From Chitinophagales bacterium (GTDB lineage: Bacteria > Bacteroidota > Bacteroidia > Chitinophagales > Chitinophagaceae): a stretch of DNA of 64,000 bases. The notes under the pieces were generated by a model that was not told the DNA's origin, did not search any database, and saw only the letters and a list, made by a program, of their open reading frames with translations. Shown here piece by piece: positions 34,701 to 42,847 of the stretch (positions are counted from its first letter, which is position 1; each line of letters begins with the position of its first letter). Location: contig JAAFIK010000004.1 of the NCBI GenBank assembly GCA_013298665.1, positions 62,001 to 126,000 of the forward strand, in the 5' to 3' direction. Made by a program: the position numbers and the translations under genes.

Positions 34701-35286
34701 TACAGGGTGCATCTCCGGCGTCAGCATCCCCCGTAGCCGCCATCATGACAGAAGGATTGGCAGGGTTGATGATAAGGTCACTGAAGCCGATATAACTCAG
34801 TTGATCGGTATTGGTACTCCAGGCACCGGCACTATTTTTCCACAAGCCCCCATTGGGTGCACCAACATAGACGTTGCCATTCAGGGGATGAAAACTGGTA
34901 AAATTGATCCTGCCCGCACCCCCGTCCTGCGACATAGTACTGGGACCGATATACGTCCAGGTACCGCTGGCTGAAGCAGGTGATGAAGTTGAGGCCGCTT
35001 CCATATTGGGCTGAGCCAGGAAATACGACAGCATTTTTTGCTTAACCAGTTTGTCATCTGCAGCTGCTCCCATACGACGCTGGTAGAAATATTCCCAGCG
35101 TTTGAATTGTTTCCAGCCCTTGGTATTTGCCAGGTCTTTATTGCTGAAGTAGCTGCTCCAGGCTGCTTGTTTCTGGGCAAAACTGGTATTGTCATCCTGC
35201 CAGACATTCACCCAGTCCTGGGCTTTCAGGTGACTGCTGAATAATAAGAAAACAGCCAGCACAGCGCATTGAAGTTGAAATTTCAT
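31711..35286 (-). CDS. Large type IX-secreted protein with sortilin/BNR-like repeats and PKD-like domains
   Basis: 1191 residues from ATG 35286, where the signal peptide starts (CAVLAVFLLFSSHLKAQ). Residues about 100-750 hold many beta-propeller repeats with the Asp-box style motif STDGG or TSNGGTNW (e.g. VLKSTDGGVSWVSSGL, WRTSNGGTNWSLFG, FKTTNGGVNWINVSG), as in sortilin/BNR proteins. Then a PKD-like domain (YTWSFPGGTPATSNLANP) and Ig-like repeats around 880-1080 (PAVSISAPKTSICAGEALTF and SIAISTPRSSICLGENVVI). The end is a type IX sorting domain (KLYPVPNNGQFVIDFYVP ... YRKRMLIE). It should be exported and attached to the cell surface or released. A possible adhesin or polymer-degrading role is inference. 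Confidence 0.9.
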   Translation of the reverse strand: MKFQLQCAVLAVFLLFSSHLKAQDWVNVWQDDNTSFAQKQAAWSSYFSNKDLANTKGWKQFKRWEYFYQRRMGAAADDKLVKQKMLSYFLAQPNMEAASTSSPASASGTWTYIGPSTMSQDGGAGRINFTSFHPLNGNVYVGAPNGGLWKNSAGAWSTNTDQLSYIGFSDLIINPANPSVMMAATGDADAGDAPCIGVLKSTDGGVSWVSSGLTTMSRIHKLLFDPSNFNKVFAATNSGIWLTTNGGTSWGQVLSGARVYDLEFKPGDASVVYAVTAAGYFRSTDGGNSFPAPAGTGLPASGTNRRAIAVSAANADYIYMVCGRSDNSGLHSFWKSTDAGISFTKMLDGVTGSLNLLGWNPGGNDAGGQSWYDLAIAASPTNAEVVVVGGVNVWRTSNGGTNWSLFGHWYGGGGAPYCHADCHNLTFGPTGDLYASTDGGIFRATNVSGAPNFTDLSSGLHIAQMYRLGVSQTNNELLISGWQDNGTNLRKSAANDWEEIIGGDGMECAINPADASIMLGELYYGNIRKSTNGGNSFFTIAGSGGTAGTVNENGDWVTPYVISKATPSTYYVGKTTVYKSTNSGAGFDAAAGIPTTGSRVNAIATAPSNSNYVYAAKGSVMYVSTDGQNYTNRSTGLSGNTINYITVHGTDPATAWVVMSGYTAGSKVFKTTNGGVNWINVSGNMPNVALDCITVDEQKPYNQLYVGTETGVYYTNDTLSAGWITFEDGLPNVEVSELEIQYNSGTIKAATYGRGAWTSDLYSTAGGGCVASAPLSNFSANALAICSGQQVAFTNLTNSCGNTYTWSFPGGTPATSNLANPVVTYSTAGTYAVSLTTTNAAGNNTKTAANYIQVRPLVTPAVSISAPKTSICAGEALTFTAVAVQPGTSPQYRWFKAGSPVAAPLTASSITLTNISNGETITCELTSNVACATNPVVVSSGITITVNPVVTPSIAISTPRSSICLGENVVISTAVTDQGTNPVYTWYNGSVVIPGITGNTLTINTLASGNTITARLTSNAACATNPQPSSNAITFTVTPTPAKPVITQLAGDLISSATQGNQWFINGAFIPGATTQMYHPVKNGSYTVQSTINNCTGPMSDPFALTIEGVNKLYPVPNNGQFVIDFYVPEGATSYSMAVFNAVGQLMHQTNAGAVPGLMRVNMQLKRFAAGAYQVVIIAGGNTYRKRMLIE

Positions 35287-35373
35287 GTACAGTTGGTTTT
35301 TTGAGGCGTTAAAAATACGTGAATCCGATGAAAACAAACCATTTGTGGAACGCTTTTACTCCGGCAAATGGCA

Positions 35374-36339
35374 TCAATCACACACCCGTCCATTGGGTTT
35401 GCCCTTTTTCCAGGCCTCATTCAGCATATCCAACTCCTTTATTGCAGCGGCATCCGGTTGCCTGCCCGCCAGGCCGGCCAGATCAGGCTGACCCGCATCC
35501 ACCCAGGCAGTGTACCAGAAACTGGCTACAGACAGGATGGATAAGCGCATCCGTCGCTCCACCATACCATTCAACAACTCGTTGTAGGCACGTGTGTAGG
35601 CAGCCGAATACTGCCGCACAACAACCCCGTTGCGTTCTTCAAAAGCATATTTCCGGTTGGCCGGAAACCGTGCCGTCAACTGCTGTTCGTATAGCAATAC
35701 CGTATCTGCTGCCGCAGCACTTTCGAGTACCCTTTGCCAGATGTATTGTGCCGGTTGAGACAGGTATTCCGCCTTCCCGATAAAGAAGTCGAAGGTGGTT
35801 TCGGCGAGCAGCTCGGGTACACGGCTCTCCCAAAAGCCATGAATGCCAACCTGGTTGGTTTTTTGTCCGTTGTGATTACTGGAGGCATGCAGCGGTACAT
35901 GGGCATCTCCGATGTAATGGCCGATTTCGGCACTGTATTTCAGGATGCCTGCCAGGTTCTTTTCGCGAAAAGCCCTGGTGAGCCTGCCCTGTATGACCTG
36001 TATATGCCAGGGAACAATGCCATGCGCGAGCAGACTGTCTTCCGTAAACTTTGCAACGGCATCGTCCCAGCGGCGGGGGAGCGAATCATAAGGCAGGGTA
36101 CCATAATGATCGAGGTCAATATAGTGCCGGGGGGCTTCTGCGGGTACCGCATACCTTCGTTTATCGGGATCCACGGCATGGCTGCTCAGAAAAGCAATCT
36201 GCGACTTGTAAAACCCGATCATACCCGGTGGTAGCAGAAAAACCCCATAATAATTGATCTTTTGATGGGCGAAAAAACCCCAGGAATCAGCCTTTGCAGC
36301 ATGCAGCAGCAAGAGCAGGCTCAGCAGGAAGTGCTTCAT
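35374..36339 (-). CDS. Zinc-dependent phospholipase C / S1-P1 nuclease-like secreted protein
   Basis: 321 residues. Signal peptide about 1-19; if cleaved before Trp20 the mature protein begins WGFFAHQ. An N-terminal Trp is a zinc ligand in the phospholipase C/P1 nuclease superfamily. Further ligand-like motifs follow in order: HYIDLDHYG near 92-100, IGHYIGDAHVPLHASSNHNG near 149-168, and GIHGFWES near 174-181. These suggest the tri-zinc centre is intact. It probably hydrolyses phosphodiesters in the periplasm or outside; whether the substrate is phospholipid or nucleic acid is not shown. It follows the ABC ATPase gene's far side with no link visible. Confidence 0.87.
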   Translation of the reverse strand: MKHFLLSLLLLLHAAKADSWGFFAHQKINYYGVFLLPPGMIGFYKSQIAFLSSHAVDPDKRRYAVPAEAPRHYIDLDHYGTLPYDSLPRRWDDAVAKFTEDSLLAHGIVPWHIQVIQGRLTRAFREKNLAGILKYSAEIGHYIGDAHVPLHASSNHNGQKTNQVGIHGFWESRVPELLAETTFDFFIGKAEYLSQPAQYIWQRVLESAAAADTVLLYEQQLTARFPANRKYAFEERNGVVVRQYSAAYTRAYNELLNGMVERRMRLSILSVASFWYTAWVDAGQPDLAGLAGRQPDAAAIKELDMLNEAWKKGKPNGRVCD

Positions 36340-36418
36340 ACAGTTAGTTATTTAGGGCTAAGATACTATAAAATTGATTGCGGCAGTAGCCAGGTGCAAC
36401 AGGCACAGGAAAAGTATA

Positions 36419-37141
36419 TCAGCGCGGCCGGAAATCACTACTGCCAAATATTTTATCATGGCTGATGATCTTTCCATCGGCCAATTCAATTGTACGGTCA
36501 CTGGCTTGCGCAAAATCATTATCATGCGTAACCGCAATTATGGTCTGGCCGGAGTCGTGTGCAATCTGCATAAACATATCAAAGACAATCCCTGTATTTT
36601 TACTGTCCAGGTTACCCGTAGGTTCATCGCACATAATTATTGCCGGATCATTAATCAGGGCCCTGGCAATGGAAACCCGTTGCTGCTGTCCGCCACTCAG
36701 CTTTGACGTTTGCTTTAATGCCTGGTCTTTCAGACCCAGGGCCTCAAGTTTTGCATACGCCCGCTCCTCAATTTCCCGGTAATGGTATTTCCCCAGCTTT
36801 AATGCAGGAATCATCACATTTTTAAGACAGGTAAATTCGGGCAATAAATAATGAAACTGGAATACAAAGCCAATACTGCTGTTTCTCAGGGCCGCCAGGT
36901 CATCTGCCTTCTTCCCCGTAATTTTTTCGCCTGCAATAAACAGTTCTCCCTCATAGGTAGTATCCATCGTACTCAGGCAATAGAGTAATGTCGATTTTCC
37001 CGAACCGCTTTTACCCACCAGCGTGAGAAACTCGCCCCTGTATGCTTCAAAACTGATATCATCCAGTACCTTAAACGATACCGGCTGGTGAAAATATTTC
37101 CCCAGTCCCTTTGTATGCAGTATCACTTCTCCTGACGCCAT
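36419..37141 (-). CDS. ABC transporter ATP-binding protein (MacB/LolD-type)
   Basis: 240 residues. Walker A GKSGSGKST at 43-51, Q-loop region, signature LSGGQQQRVSIARAL, Walker B IIMCDEPTGNLD and the switch histidine in IIAVTHDNDFA are all present. The family couples ATP hydrolysis to MacB- or Lol-type permeases. It is the last gene of TolC-HlyD-permease-ATPase, 7 bases after the permease stop, so it is one transcription unit. The separate ATPase and permease are a split form of MacB. Confidence 0.95.
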   Translation of the reverse strand: MASGEVILHTKGLGKYFHQPVSFKVLDDISFEAYRGEFLTLVGKSGSGKSTLLYCLSTMDTTYEGELFIAGEKITGKKADDLAALRNSSIGFVFQFHYLLPEFTCLKNVMIPALKLGKYHYREIEERAYAKLEALGLKDQALKQTSKLSGGQQQRVSIARALINDPAIIMCDEPTGNLDSKNTGIVFDMFMQIAHDSGQTIIAVTHDNDFAQASDRTIELADGKIISHDKIFGSSDFRPR

Positions 37142-37148
37142 CTTGTTG

Positions 37149-38381
37149 TTATTTTCTGAATATTTCTACCGGGTCAACAGCCGCCGCTTTTCTTGCCGGA
37201 AAAAACCCGGCACAGCAGGTGATCAATAAACCCAGCAACATGCTTCCCATAAAAAGAGGTAATTCAAAACGGATGGGGAAATAACCCACAGGGCCACCCA
37301 TATACACTTTCGACATAATACCGATCAATACACCGCCAAAAAGCAACCCGGCAATAGTACCTATACATCCCATCATCACAGCTTCATACATAAATATGCG
37401 GATAACATCTTTGCCCGAAAACCCGGTTGCTTTCAATATGGCGATATCATTAATTTTCTGGGAAATGGTGGCACTGAGTATGTTGTAAATGCCAAAAGAA
37501 GCAACCAGCAGAATCGAGAAAGAGATGGCGGTCATCATCGCACCCCTTGTTTTATCGGCGGCGAGTACATCGGCATTGGTTGTTTTCCAGTCTTCCACCT
37601 TATACGGTGTGAGCTGCTGAAGCTGTGCGGCAAATTTTCCGGATTGATCGGGATCAGGGGTATTGAGAAAAATAGCACTTATGTATGAAGGACCCTGCAG
37701 AACGAACTGTTGCGCAGCAGAAACGTTTACATAGGATTTCGAGTTATCATTCAGGCTGCTCCCTGTTTTAAATATTCCCACAATCTTCATTATTTTTACT
37801 ACACCATAAGAAGACGAGACGGTAATGTTATCACCCATACCCAGGCTCAGTTTATCGGCAATACCACTGCCGATAATAATGCCGTTAAGATTACCCTGAA
37901 GGGCAGCCACACTCCCCCCTACCATATATTTACCGATATAAAACATCGCGTCATATTCCACCATACTCACACCACTCCCGTTCCCCCTCAGTTGTGCTTT
38001 GCCCCGGTTATAAAAAGCATCAAAACTTACCTGAGCCAGTGCGTTGACCACAAAGGGCAATCCTTTAACGCTTGCAAGCAACGCTTCGGGGTTAATGATT
38101 TTATTGGAGCGTGTGGTTATCTGCGGGTTGATAATGATGGCAGTACAGTCGGCGGCTGATGCCATAATGGGTTCGCATATCTCGTTGTCTTTATAAATTT
38201 TTATATGCGCATTGTTCTTGAATATCTCGTCTCTTGAAAATTTTGTAAACCCCGAAGAAAGCGAATTCATAAACAGGTAAATGGCCACACCGATGGTTAC
38301 ACCGAGCGCCGCTACAGCCGTTTGCTTTTTCCGGGTAATAATATGTGTAACTGCAATATCAATATTTACACTCTTCTTCAT
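37149..38381 (-). CDS. ABC transporter permease, MacB/FtsX type
   Basis: 410 residues, four membrane helices: one near residues 20-40 (TAVAALGVTIGVAIYLFMN), a large periplasmic domain, then three near 275-405 (AISFSILLVASFGIYNILSA; MGCIGTIAGLLFGGVLIGIM; MLLGLLITCCAGFFPARKAA). KINDIAILKATGFSGKDVI is the conserved cytoplasmic coupling segment, and FPARKAAAVDPVEIFRK is the typical C-terminus. With HlyD and TolC it would form a mechanotransmission pump that moves substrates from the periplasm outwards. It starts 4 bases after the adaptor stop. Confidence 0.94.
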   Translation of the reverse strand: MKKSVNIDIAVTHIITRKKQTAVAALGVTIGVAIYLFMNSLSSGFTKFSRDEIFKNNAHIKIYKDNEICEPIMASAADCTAIIINPQITTRSNKIINPEALLASVKGLPFVVNALAQVSFDAFYNRGKAQLRGNGSGVSMVEYDAMFYIGKYMVGGSVAALQGNLNGIIIGSGIADKLSLGMGDNITVSSSYGVVKIMKIVGIFKTGSSLNDNSKSYVNVSAAQQFVLQGPSYISAIFLNTPDPDQSGKFAAQLQQLTPYKVEDWKTTNADVLAADKTRGAMMTAISFSILLVASFGIYNILSATISQKINDIAILKATGFSGKDVIRIFMYEAVMMGCIGTIAGLLFGGVLIGIMSKVYMGGPVGYFPIRFELPLFMGSMLLGLLITCCAGFFPARKAAAVDPVEIFRK

Positions 38382-38385
38382 ATGC

Positions 38386-39528
38386 TCAATGCATTTGTGA
38401 CCCTGCCTCGGAGGTAGTCATTTGATTCGCCGCAATATTATCGGTAACAAGTATGGTATGTTCATCTATCCCGCTCAGCACCTGCACCCAGCTATTGCTT
38501 ACAAATTTTGTAACAATCTTAATGGGTGCCTTTCCCCCTTTCACCAATACATGACCACCAAAGTCGAGATAATTACGGGGGATGAGCAGCGCCGATTTCC
38601 GGACGTCAACAATAATATTCGCCTGCAACTGTGTGCCGGTTATCCTGAAATCAAGAGTGTCTGTAAAGACCAGTTTGCAGCAGAAAGATTGCGAAGACTC
38701 ATCAAATGCAGGATAGATTTCTGCCACTGTTGCCCTGTATGTTTTTGCCTTACTGGTGTTGAGCTGAATCACAGCTTCCTGCCCGGGCTTCACCTTCTCA
38801 ATATTGGTTTCATCAATGTTTACCTTCGCATATATATACTGTGCACTGGCGATTACGGCAAGCACATCTCCCTTTCTTACATAATCACCCGGCTGCCTGT
38901 ACTTTTTATACACTTTACCGCTTACCACAGCCCTGATCTCGTTGTTGCCGGCCAGCACGCTGGTTACCCTTTTTTGTGTGTTGCTGTTAATCAGTTGCTG
39001 GGCAGATTGCTGCTGCAGCAACCGGTAGTTTTCTGCCGCGTTCAGGTAGTTTGACTTTGAAGTATGGTATTGCAGCAATACATTATCATAGTCTGCCCGG
39101 GCGATACTGTTGGCCTGCAGGAGGCGGCTGTAGCGTTGTGCCTGCAAAGAGTCCAGTTCCATTTTCTGTTTTGCAATCACGATTGCGTTGTTCGCCTGCA
39201 TCAGTGCAGGGGCAAACGGCGATGTGTTGCTCATCGCAATGGTATACAGGGCTTCAGCACTTTGGGTATTGATGATATTTTCCATATTATCAATCACGGC
39301 CAGCACCTTTCCCTCATGTACAATATCGCCCTCCTTAAAGGTAATCTGGCGGATATAGCCATCTGCCCGGGCAGTAAGGTTATAGGTGCCTTCTGCCTCA
39401 AGTACACCGGAGGCAAAAACCGTTTCGGTTACATCCTTACGGATGGGTTTTGTCTCTGCTGTCTTTTTTCCGCAGGAAGCAAGCACCAGCAGCAGCGCAG
39501 TGGCGTATAAAAGGTCTTTCCGTTTCAT
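38386..39528 (-). CDS. HlyD/MacA-type periplasmic adaptor lipoprotein
   Basis: 380 residues, lipobox ending at Cys19 (LLLVLASC). Lipoyl-like half-motifs flank a helical hairpin: ARADGYIRQITFKEGDIVHE, then VLAVIDNMENIINTQSAEAL with the coiled hairpin about 80-190, then VSGKVYKKYRQPGDYVRKGD. The beta-barrel domain follows (AVIQLNTSKAKTYRATVAEI). It bridges the inner-membrane permease and the TolC channel. Its ATG overlaps the TolC stop by four bases (ATGA). Confidence 0.94.
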   Translation of the reverse strand: MKRKDLLYATALLLVLASCGKKTAETKPIRKDVTETVFASGVLEAEGTYNLTARADGYIRQITFKEGDIVHEGKVLAVIDNMENIINTQSAEALYTIAMSNTSPFAPALMQANNAIVIAKQKMELDSLQAQRYSRLLQANSIARADYDNVLLQYHTSKSNYLNAAENYRLLQQQSAQQLINSNTQKRVTSVLAGNNEIRAVVSGKVYKKYRQPGDYVRKGDVLAVIASAQYIYAKVNIDETNIEKVKPGQEAVIQLNTSKAKTYRATVAEIYPAFDESSQSFCCKLVFTDTLDFRITGTQLQANIIVDVRKSALLIPRNYLDFGGHVLVKGGKAPIKIVTKFVSNSWVQVLSGIDEHTILVTDNIAANQMTTSEAGSQMH

Positions 39529-40847
39529 TGGATGGTATTATGTATATCAATTTTTGCTTTTGCCAGCAACACATTTACGTTAGCGGAAATAAGGTTGTAC
39601 CCGCCTGTTACCAGCGCGTTAAAACTGGCAAGCGCCTGGTCAAGCCCGATAAGTCCTTCCCTGTAGAGGGATTGGTTTTTCTGATAGGTATCTATACGCA
39701 GCGCATAAATAGCCTTGTTTGACTGTGCCTGGGATACCGACTGCTCATAATCAACCAGGAGTTGCTGCTGTTCCAGCCCGGCTTTTACTTTTTGCTGCTC
39801 AGTCTCTTTCTGTGCAAGCATATAGTCGTACCTCGCACCGGAGGCCTGCGCAAATGCCTGGGCGCCGGGTATCGGAATATGGACTTTTATGCCAACATAA
39901 CTGCTGGGGATCCAGTTTACCCTGCTGTCAAACAACTTGCCCCGGGTATTGTATTGCTGCGTGGTATACGCCTGAAAAAAAGATACTGTCGGGTATAATG
40001 CATATTTCAATTGCCGGTAATTGGCAAAAGCAGCTTTTTCTTTCAGCATACTGCTGTTAACCTGCAAATGATTAAGCTGAACCGATGGCTGCTGCACGAT
40101 CAGTTGCGTCTGTACTTTCTGGCCGATCACGATGTCTTCAGTTTCAGGTATATCACCGTACAACTTAAGGTTGATGTACTGCTGCCTGATCAGTAAAACG
40201 ATCTGTCTGATCGATTCCTGTATGGAGAGCTGGTTCACCTGTGCATCATTTACATCCTGCTGCTTTACCAATCCCTCAAGGTACCGTTGCTGCGTAATCT
40301 GTAAAAGTGTATCCGCAGCAGCAAGGTTTTGTTTTGTTGCCGCAAGCTGCTCCTGCAGGTTTACAATCGTAAAATAAACCGTTGCGATGCTTTCCTGTAA
40401 TGACTTAAGCGTAACAGTGATATCAGCAGCAGCAGCAGCAATATTCAGTTTTGCCAGTTTGAGGTTGGCCCATCCCTGAAGGTTCAGCAGCTTGACATCA
40501 ATGCTTTCATTCAGGTTAGTGACATACTGTACACCGGTTTGCACTTCCTTGTAGGTGCCCGCCTGTCCGCCAAAGGCCTCTCCCGGAAAGAGGTTTACCG
40601 GAAGCTTCGTATTATTGGTATAGGTACCGGAAAGGCCACCGGTAATAGCAGGAATATTTACCATGGCCGCCAGCTTAGCTTTTTGTGCCTTCTGCAGCCG
40701 TATATGCCCCGATTGCAGGGAGATGCTTTTGGTGGCTGTATAGCGCAGCAAAGCATCAAGGCTGTTGAAAACAAGTTGTGACTTTGCCTGTACAAAAAAG
40801 ATTGTCCCGGTTAAAAGCATGAGCAGGCGCTGGCCAGTTATTTTCAT
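39525..40847 (-). CDS. TolC family outer membrane channel protein
   Basis: 440 residues from ATG 40847, chosen because a signal peptide starts there (MKITGQRLLMLLTGTIFFVQ). An open extension to 40922 is not signal-like and overlaps a small upstream frame. Two TolC-type helical repeats are visible, e.g. LALLRYTATKSISLQ-like opening near 35-50 and long helices such as LQESIATVYFTIVNLQEQLA and EKAAFANYRQLKYALYPTV. It would form the outer membrane duct of the pump. The start overlaps the stop of a 47-codon frame by ATGA. Confidence 0.93.
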   Translation of the reverse strand: MKITGQRLLMLLTGTIFFVQAKSQLVFNSLDALLRYTATKSISLQSGHIRLQKAQKAKLAAMVNIPAITGGLSGTYTNNTKLPVNLFPGEAFGGQAGTYKEVQTGVQYVTNLNESIDVKLLNLQGWANLKLAKLNIAAAAADITVTLKSLQESIATVYFTIVNLQEQLAATKQNLAAADTLLQITQQRYLEGLVKQQDVNDAQVNQLSIQESIRQIVLLIRQQYINLKLYGDIPETEDIVIGQKVQTQLIVQQPSVQLNHLQVNSSMLKEKAAFANYRQLKYALYPTVSFFQAYTTQQYNTRGKLFDSRVNWIPSSYVGIKVHIPIPGAQAFAQASGARYDYMLAQKETEQQKVKAGLEQQQLLVDYEQSVSQAQSNKAIYALRIDTYQKNQSLYREGLIGLDQALASFNALVTGGYNLISANVNVLLAKAKIDIHNTIQ

Positions 40848-40987
40848 TGCGCGTTGTTTGATACTGAACCTGAAATAGTACTGCTGAGCAGCCGCTGACT
40901 GGCTGTAAATACGGACGACCATGTTGTACGTGCGAAAGTTTTTTTTCCGGAGGCACCTGTATCTATGGGCTGATTATCCTGTTTCAT
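40844..40987 (-). CDS. Possible small protein of 47 residues, coupled to TolC
   Basis: A minus-strand frame from ATG 40987 to TGA 40844. The peptide begins MKQDNQPIDTGASG, continues with a basic middle (KKTFAR) and ends in a Ser/Thr-rich hydrophobic segment finishing SGSVSNNAQ. Its stop overlaps the TolC start in the ATGA arrangement also used between TolC and HlyD, and a promoter-like box lies 17 bases upstream. There is no signal peptide, membrane helix, Cys or double-glycine site. It could be a leader for translational coupling, a small regulator or a peptide exported by the pump. It is too short to be sure it is translated. Confidence 0.45.
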   Translation of the reverse strand: MKQDNQPIDTGASGKKTFARTTWSSVFTASQRLLSSTISGSVSNNAQ

Positions 40988-41004
40988 GTGAACCTGTTTG
41001 TATG

Positions 41005-41036
41005 CAAATGTTCTGTAAAGTGCTGATCAATACAAG
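41005..41036 (-). promoter_or_regulatory. Possible promoter of the TolC export operon
   Basis: On the minus strand CTTG (41033-41036) is followed after 20 bases by AACATTTG (41005-41012). Each box differs slightly from TTTG and TAnnTTTG. The small frame's ATG is 17 bases further on, the same distance seen for pyrH and the E1 gene. Confidence 0.45.
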
Positions 41037-41082
41037 AGGAAAGGCATAAAGCGGACAAACAGGGAGGTGAAAGGGTCAAAAC

Positions 41083-41844
41083 CTAATACTGAGCAAGCCA
41101 ATCAACAAAAGCGGTCGCCTTCAGTTTACCCACAAGAATCTGGTCATTAAAGGGTATGGTAAGGTTAACGATAATCTTCCGGTTAAAATGGTGGGAGGCA
41201 TCTTTTACAGCTTTGCGGTTGATGAGGTATTGCCGGTTGGCCCTGAAAAAAGAGGGTGAAAAAGACAGTTCCAGGTCTTCCAGGTTCTCGCTGAGGATAA
41301 ACTTCTCTTTTGAAAAGGTATAGGCAAAACTGCATCCGTTCTCCACGTATAAAAGTGCAATATCAGCAGCCTCAAGCGGGATGATTTTATCCCGTTGCCT
41401 TACAATGACGGCATTTTTCCGCGGCGCAATACCCGTTTCCAGCAATCCCAGTAAGGCCTTATAATCAGGTTTGCCCTGCGAAAATTTCTTCTCGAGGTTT
41501 GCATATTTCCCCAGGGCCTTTTCAACGGCTGTCTTTGTAAAGGGTTTCAGTAAATAGTCGATCCCGGCTACCTCAAATGCCTCGGCAAAATAAGTATTGT
41601 ATGCTGTACAGAAAATAACAGGCGTGAGGTTATTGATCTTTCTGAGCACTTCAAAACTCAATCCGTCCCCCAACTGAATATCGGAGAAAATAAGATCCGT
41701 ATCATCGTGTTCATTGAAATATGCCAGCGCTTCTTCCACAGAATGAAGCATCGCCGCGATATTGATATCCGGCTCCACAGCAAGTATGGTCCGTTTAAGG
41801 TCTTTTGCTGTTACCCGCTCGTCTTCTATAATGACAACTTTCAT
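41083..41844 (-). CDS. LytTR-type response regulator
   Basis: 253 residues from ATG 41844 (an ATG four codons upstream overlaps the kinase stop and is the alternative). The receiver domain has the acidic pair in VVIIEDER, the phosphoacceptor Asp55 in IFSDIQLGDG and the conserved lysine in YLLKPF. The LytTR domain fills about 140-253 (VENGCSFAYTFSKEKFILS, FFRANRQYLINRKAV). Gene spacing to the kinase is essentially zero, so the pair is translationally coupled. It lies upstream of, and points toward, the TolC export operon, which is a likely target. Confidence 0.95.
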   Translation of the reverse strand: MKVVIIEDERVTAKDLKRTILAVEPDINIAAMLHSVEEALAYFNEHDDTDLIFSDIQLGDGLSFEVLRKINNLTPVIFCTAYNTYFAEAFEVAGIDYLLKPFTKTAVEKALGKYANLEKKFSQGKPDYKALLGLLETGIAPRKNAVIVRQRDKIIPLEAADIALLYVENGCSFAYTFSKEKFILSENLEDLELSFSPSFFRANRQYLINRKAVKDASHHFNRKIIVNLTIPFNDQILVGKLKATAFVDWLAQY

Positions 41845-41845
41845 A

Positions 41846-42847
41846 TCAGGCTGCATTTGGGATCAGTTTTACGGTTACACAATACTCATCCCTGGCATCG
41901 GTAATCGCTATACCCTGGCCGGTAATGATCCGGTAGCGGTCATCCAGATTCTTCAGACCGGTACCGGTAGTATTTTCAACTTTGCAAAGCATCTTGTTGT
42001 TACTCACCCTGATTGCGTTATCCGTATATTCAATGTTGATATACAACGGCTTTTTTACCGTAAAAGCATTGTGCTTGATGGCGTTCTCCACCAGCGTCTG
42101 CAGGGCATATGCAGGCATTTTCATGCTGTACGCTTCCTCCGGAATAACAGTTGAAGTGATCAGGGCTGTTTCAAACCTTACTTTCTGCAGTTCGATATAA
42201 TCGTTTGTAAACTTCAATTCATCTTCCAGTGTTACAAGCGTACTTTTATGAACGTCAACCGTGTACCGGAGAAATTCGGAGAGTTTTACCGCATAGTTTT
42301 CCGCTTCATCAGGACTTTCCCTGATCAATGACTTTAAAACACTGAGTGTATTGAACAAAAAATGGGGCTGCAACTGCTGCATGAGTACCTGCTTTTGTGC
42401 CTCAAGATTACTGATCCGCAATTGTTCCACTTCCATTTCGGCAGATGCCTTTTTTTCTGCCAGCAACAATGAGTTGCTGATAATGATGATGATCGTATTG
42501 ATCGCAAGAATAAAAAGAATGGGATAAATGACAAAGAATTTGTTTTCAATATCCTCAACCGGCGGATCGGGTGTAATGGCAGAAACCAGCACCACCAGTA
42601 ATAATGACAATGTATAACTGATTACATATCGTTTCCCGGGCTTTGTATGCGCCGTTTTACTGAGTACATAAATATTAATCAGCCAGAAGAGCAATGCGAG
42701 CAGCGTGAGCAGTGAAAATACATTTAAGGCAGTCAGAAAGGGTACCGGCCTGAATAAATAAACAGGTGTAACACCATAAACAGCCAGTATTGGCGAAGAG
42801 AGCAGTGCCGTATGCAGGAGCCGTCTTTTAAATTGCCTGGTCATCAT
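41846..42847 (-). CDS. LytS-type sensor histidine kinase
   Basis: About 333 residues from the tandem ATGs at 42847/42844; a longer frame to 42904 is not supported. Four hydrophobic segments occupy about 8-140 (LLSSPILAVYGVTPVYLF, VFSLLTLLALLFWLINIYVL, YTLSLLLVVLVSAI, YPILFILAINTIIIIISNSL), with almost no extracytoplasmic sensor domain. Then a coiled segment and the family's phosphorylation motif LQPHFLFNTLSVLKSLI, followed by the ATPase part (LQTLVENAIKHNAF, TGTGLKNLDDRYRI). The lack of a sensor domain suggests it senses the membrane or a small amphiphile, which is inference. Confidence 0.94.
   Translation of the reverse strand: MMTRQFKRRLLHTALLSSPILAVYGVTPVYLFRPVPFLTALNVFSLLTLLALLFWLINIYVLSKTAHTKPGKRYVISYTLSLLLVVLVSAITPDPPVEDIENKFFVIYPILFILAINTIIIIISNSLLLAEKKASAEMEVEQLRISNLEAQKQVLMQQLQPHFLFNTLSVLKSLIRESPDEAENYAVKLSEFLRYTVDVHKSTLVTLEDELKFTNDYIELQKVRFETALITSTVIPEEAYSMKMPAYALQTLVENAIKHNAFTVKKPLYINIEYTDNAIRVSNNKMLCKVENTTGTGLKNLDDRYRIITGQGIAITDARDEYCVTVKLIPNAA

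Noticed and set aside
40848..40922. Longer TolC start using upstream in-frame codons
   Set aside because: The extension is not signal-like and shares bases with the 47-codon frame; the signal peptide starts cleanly at ATG 40847.
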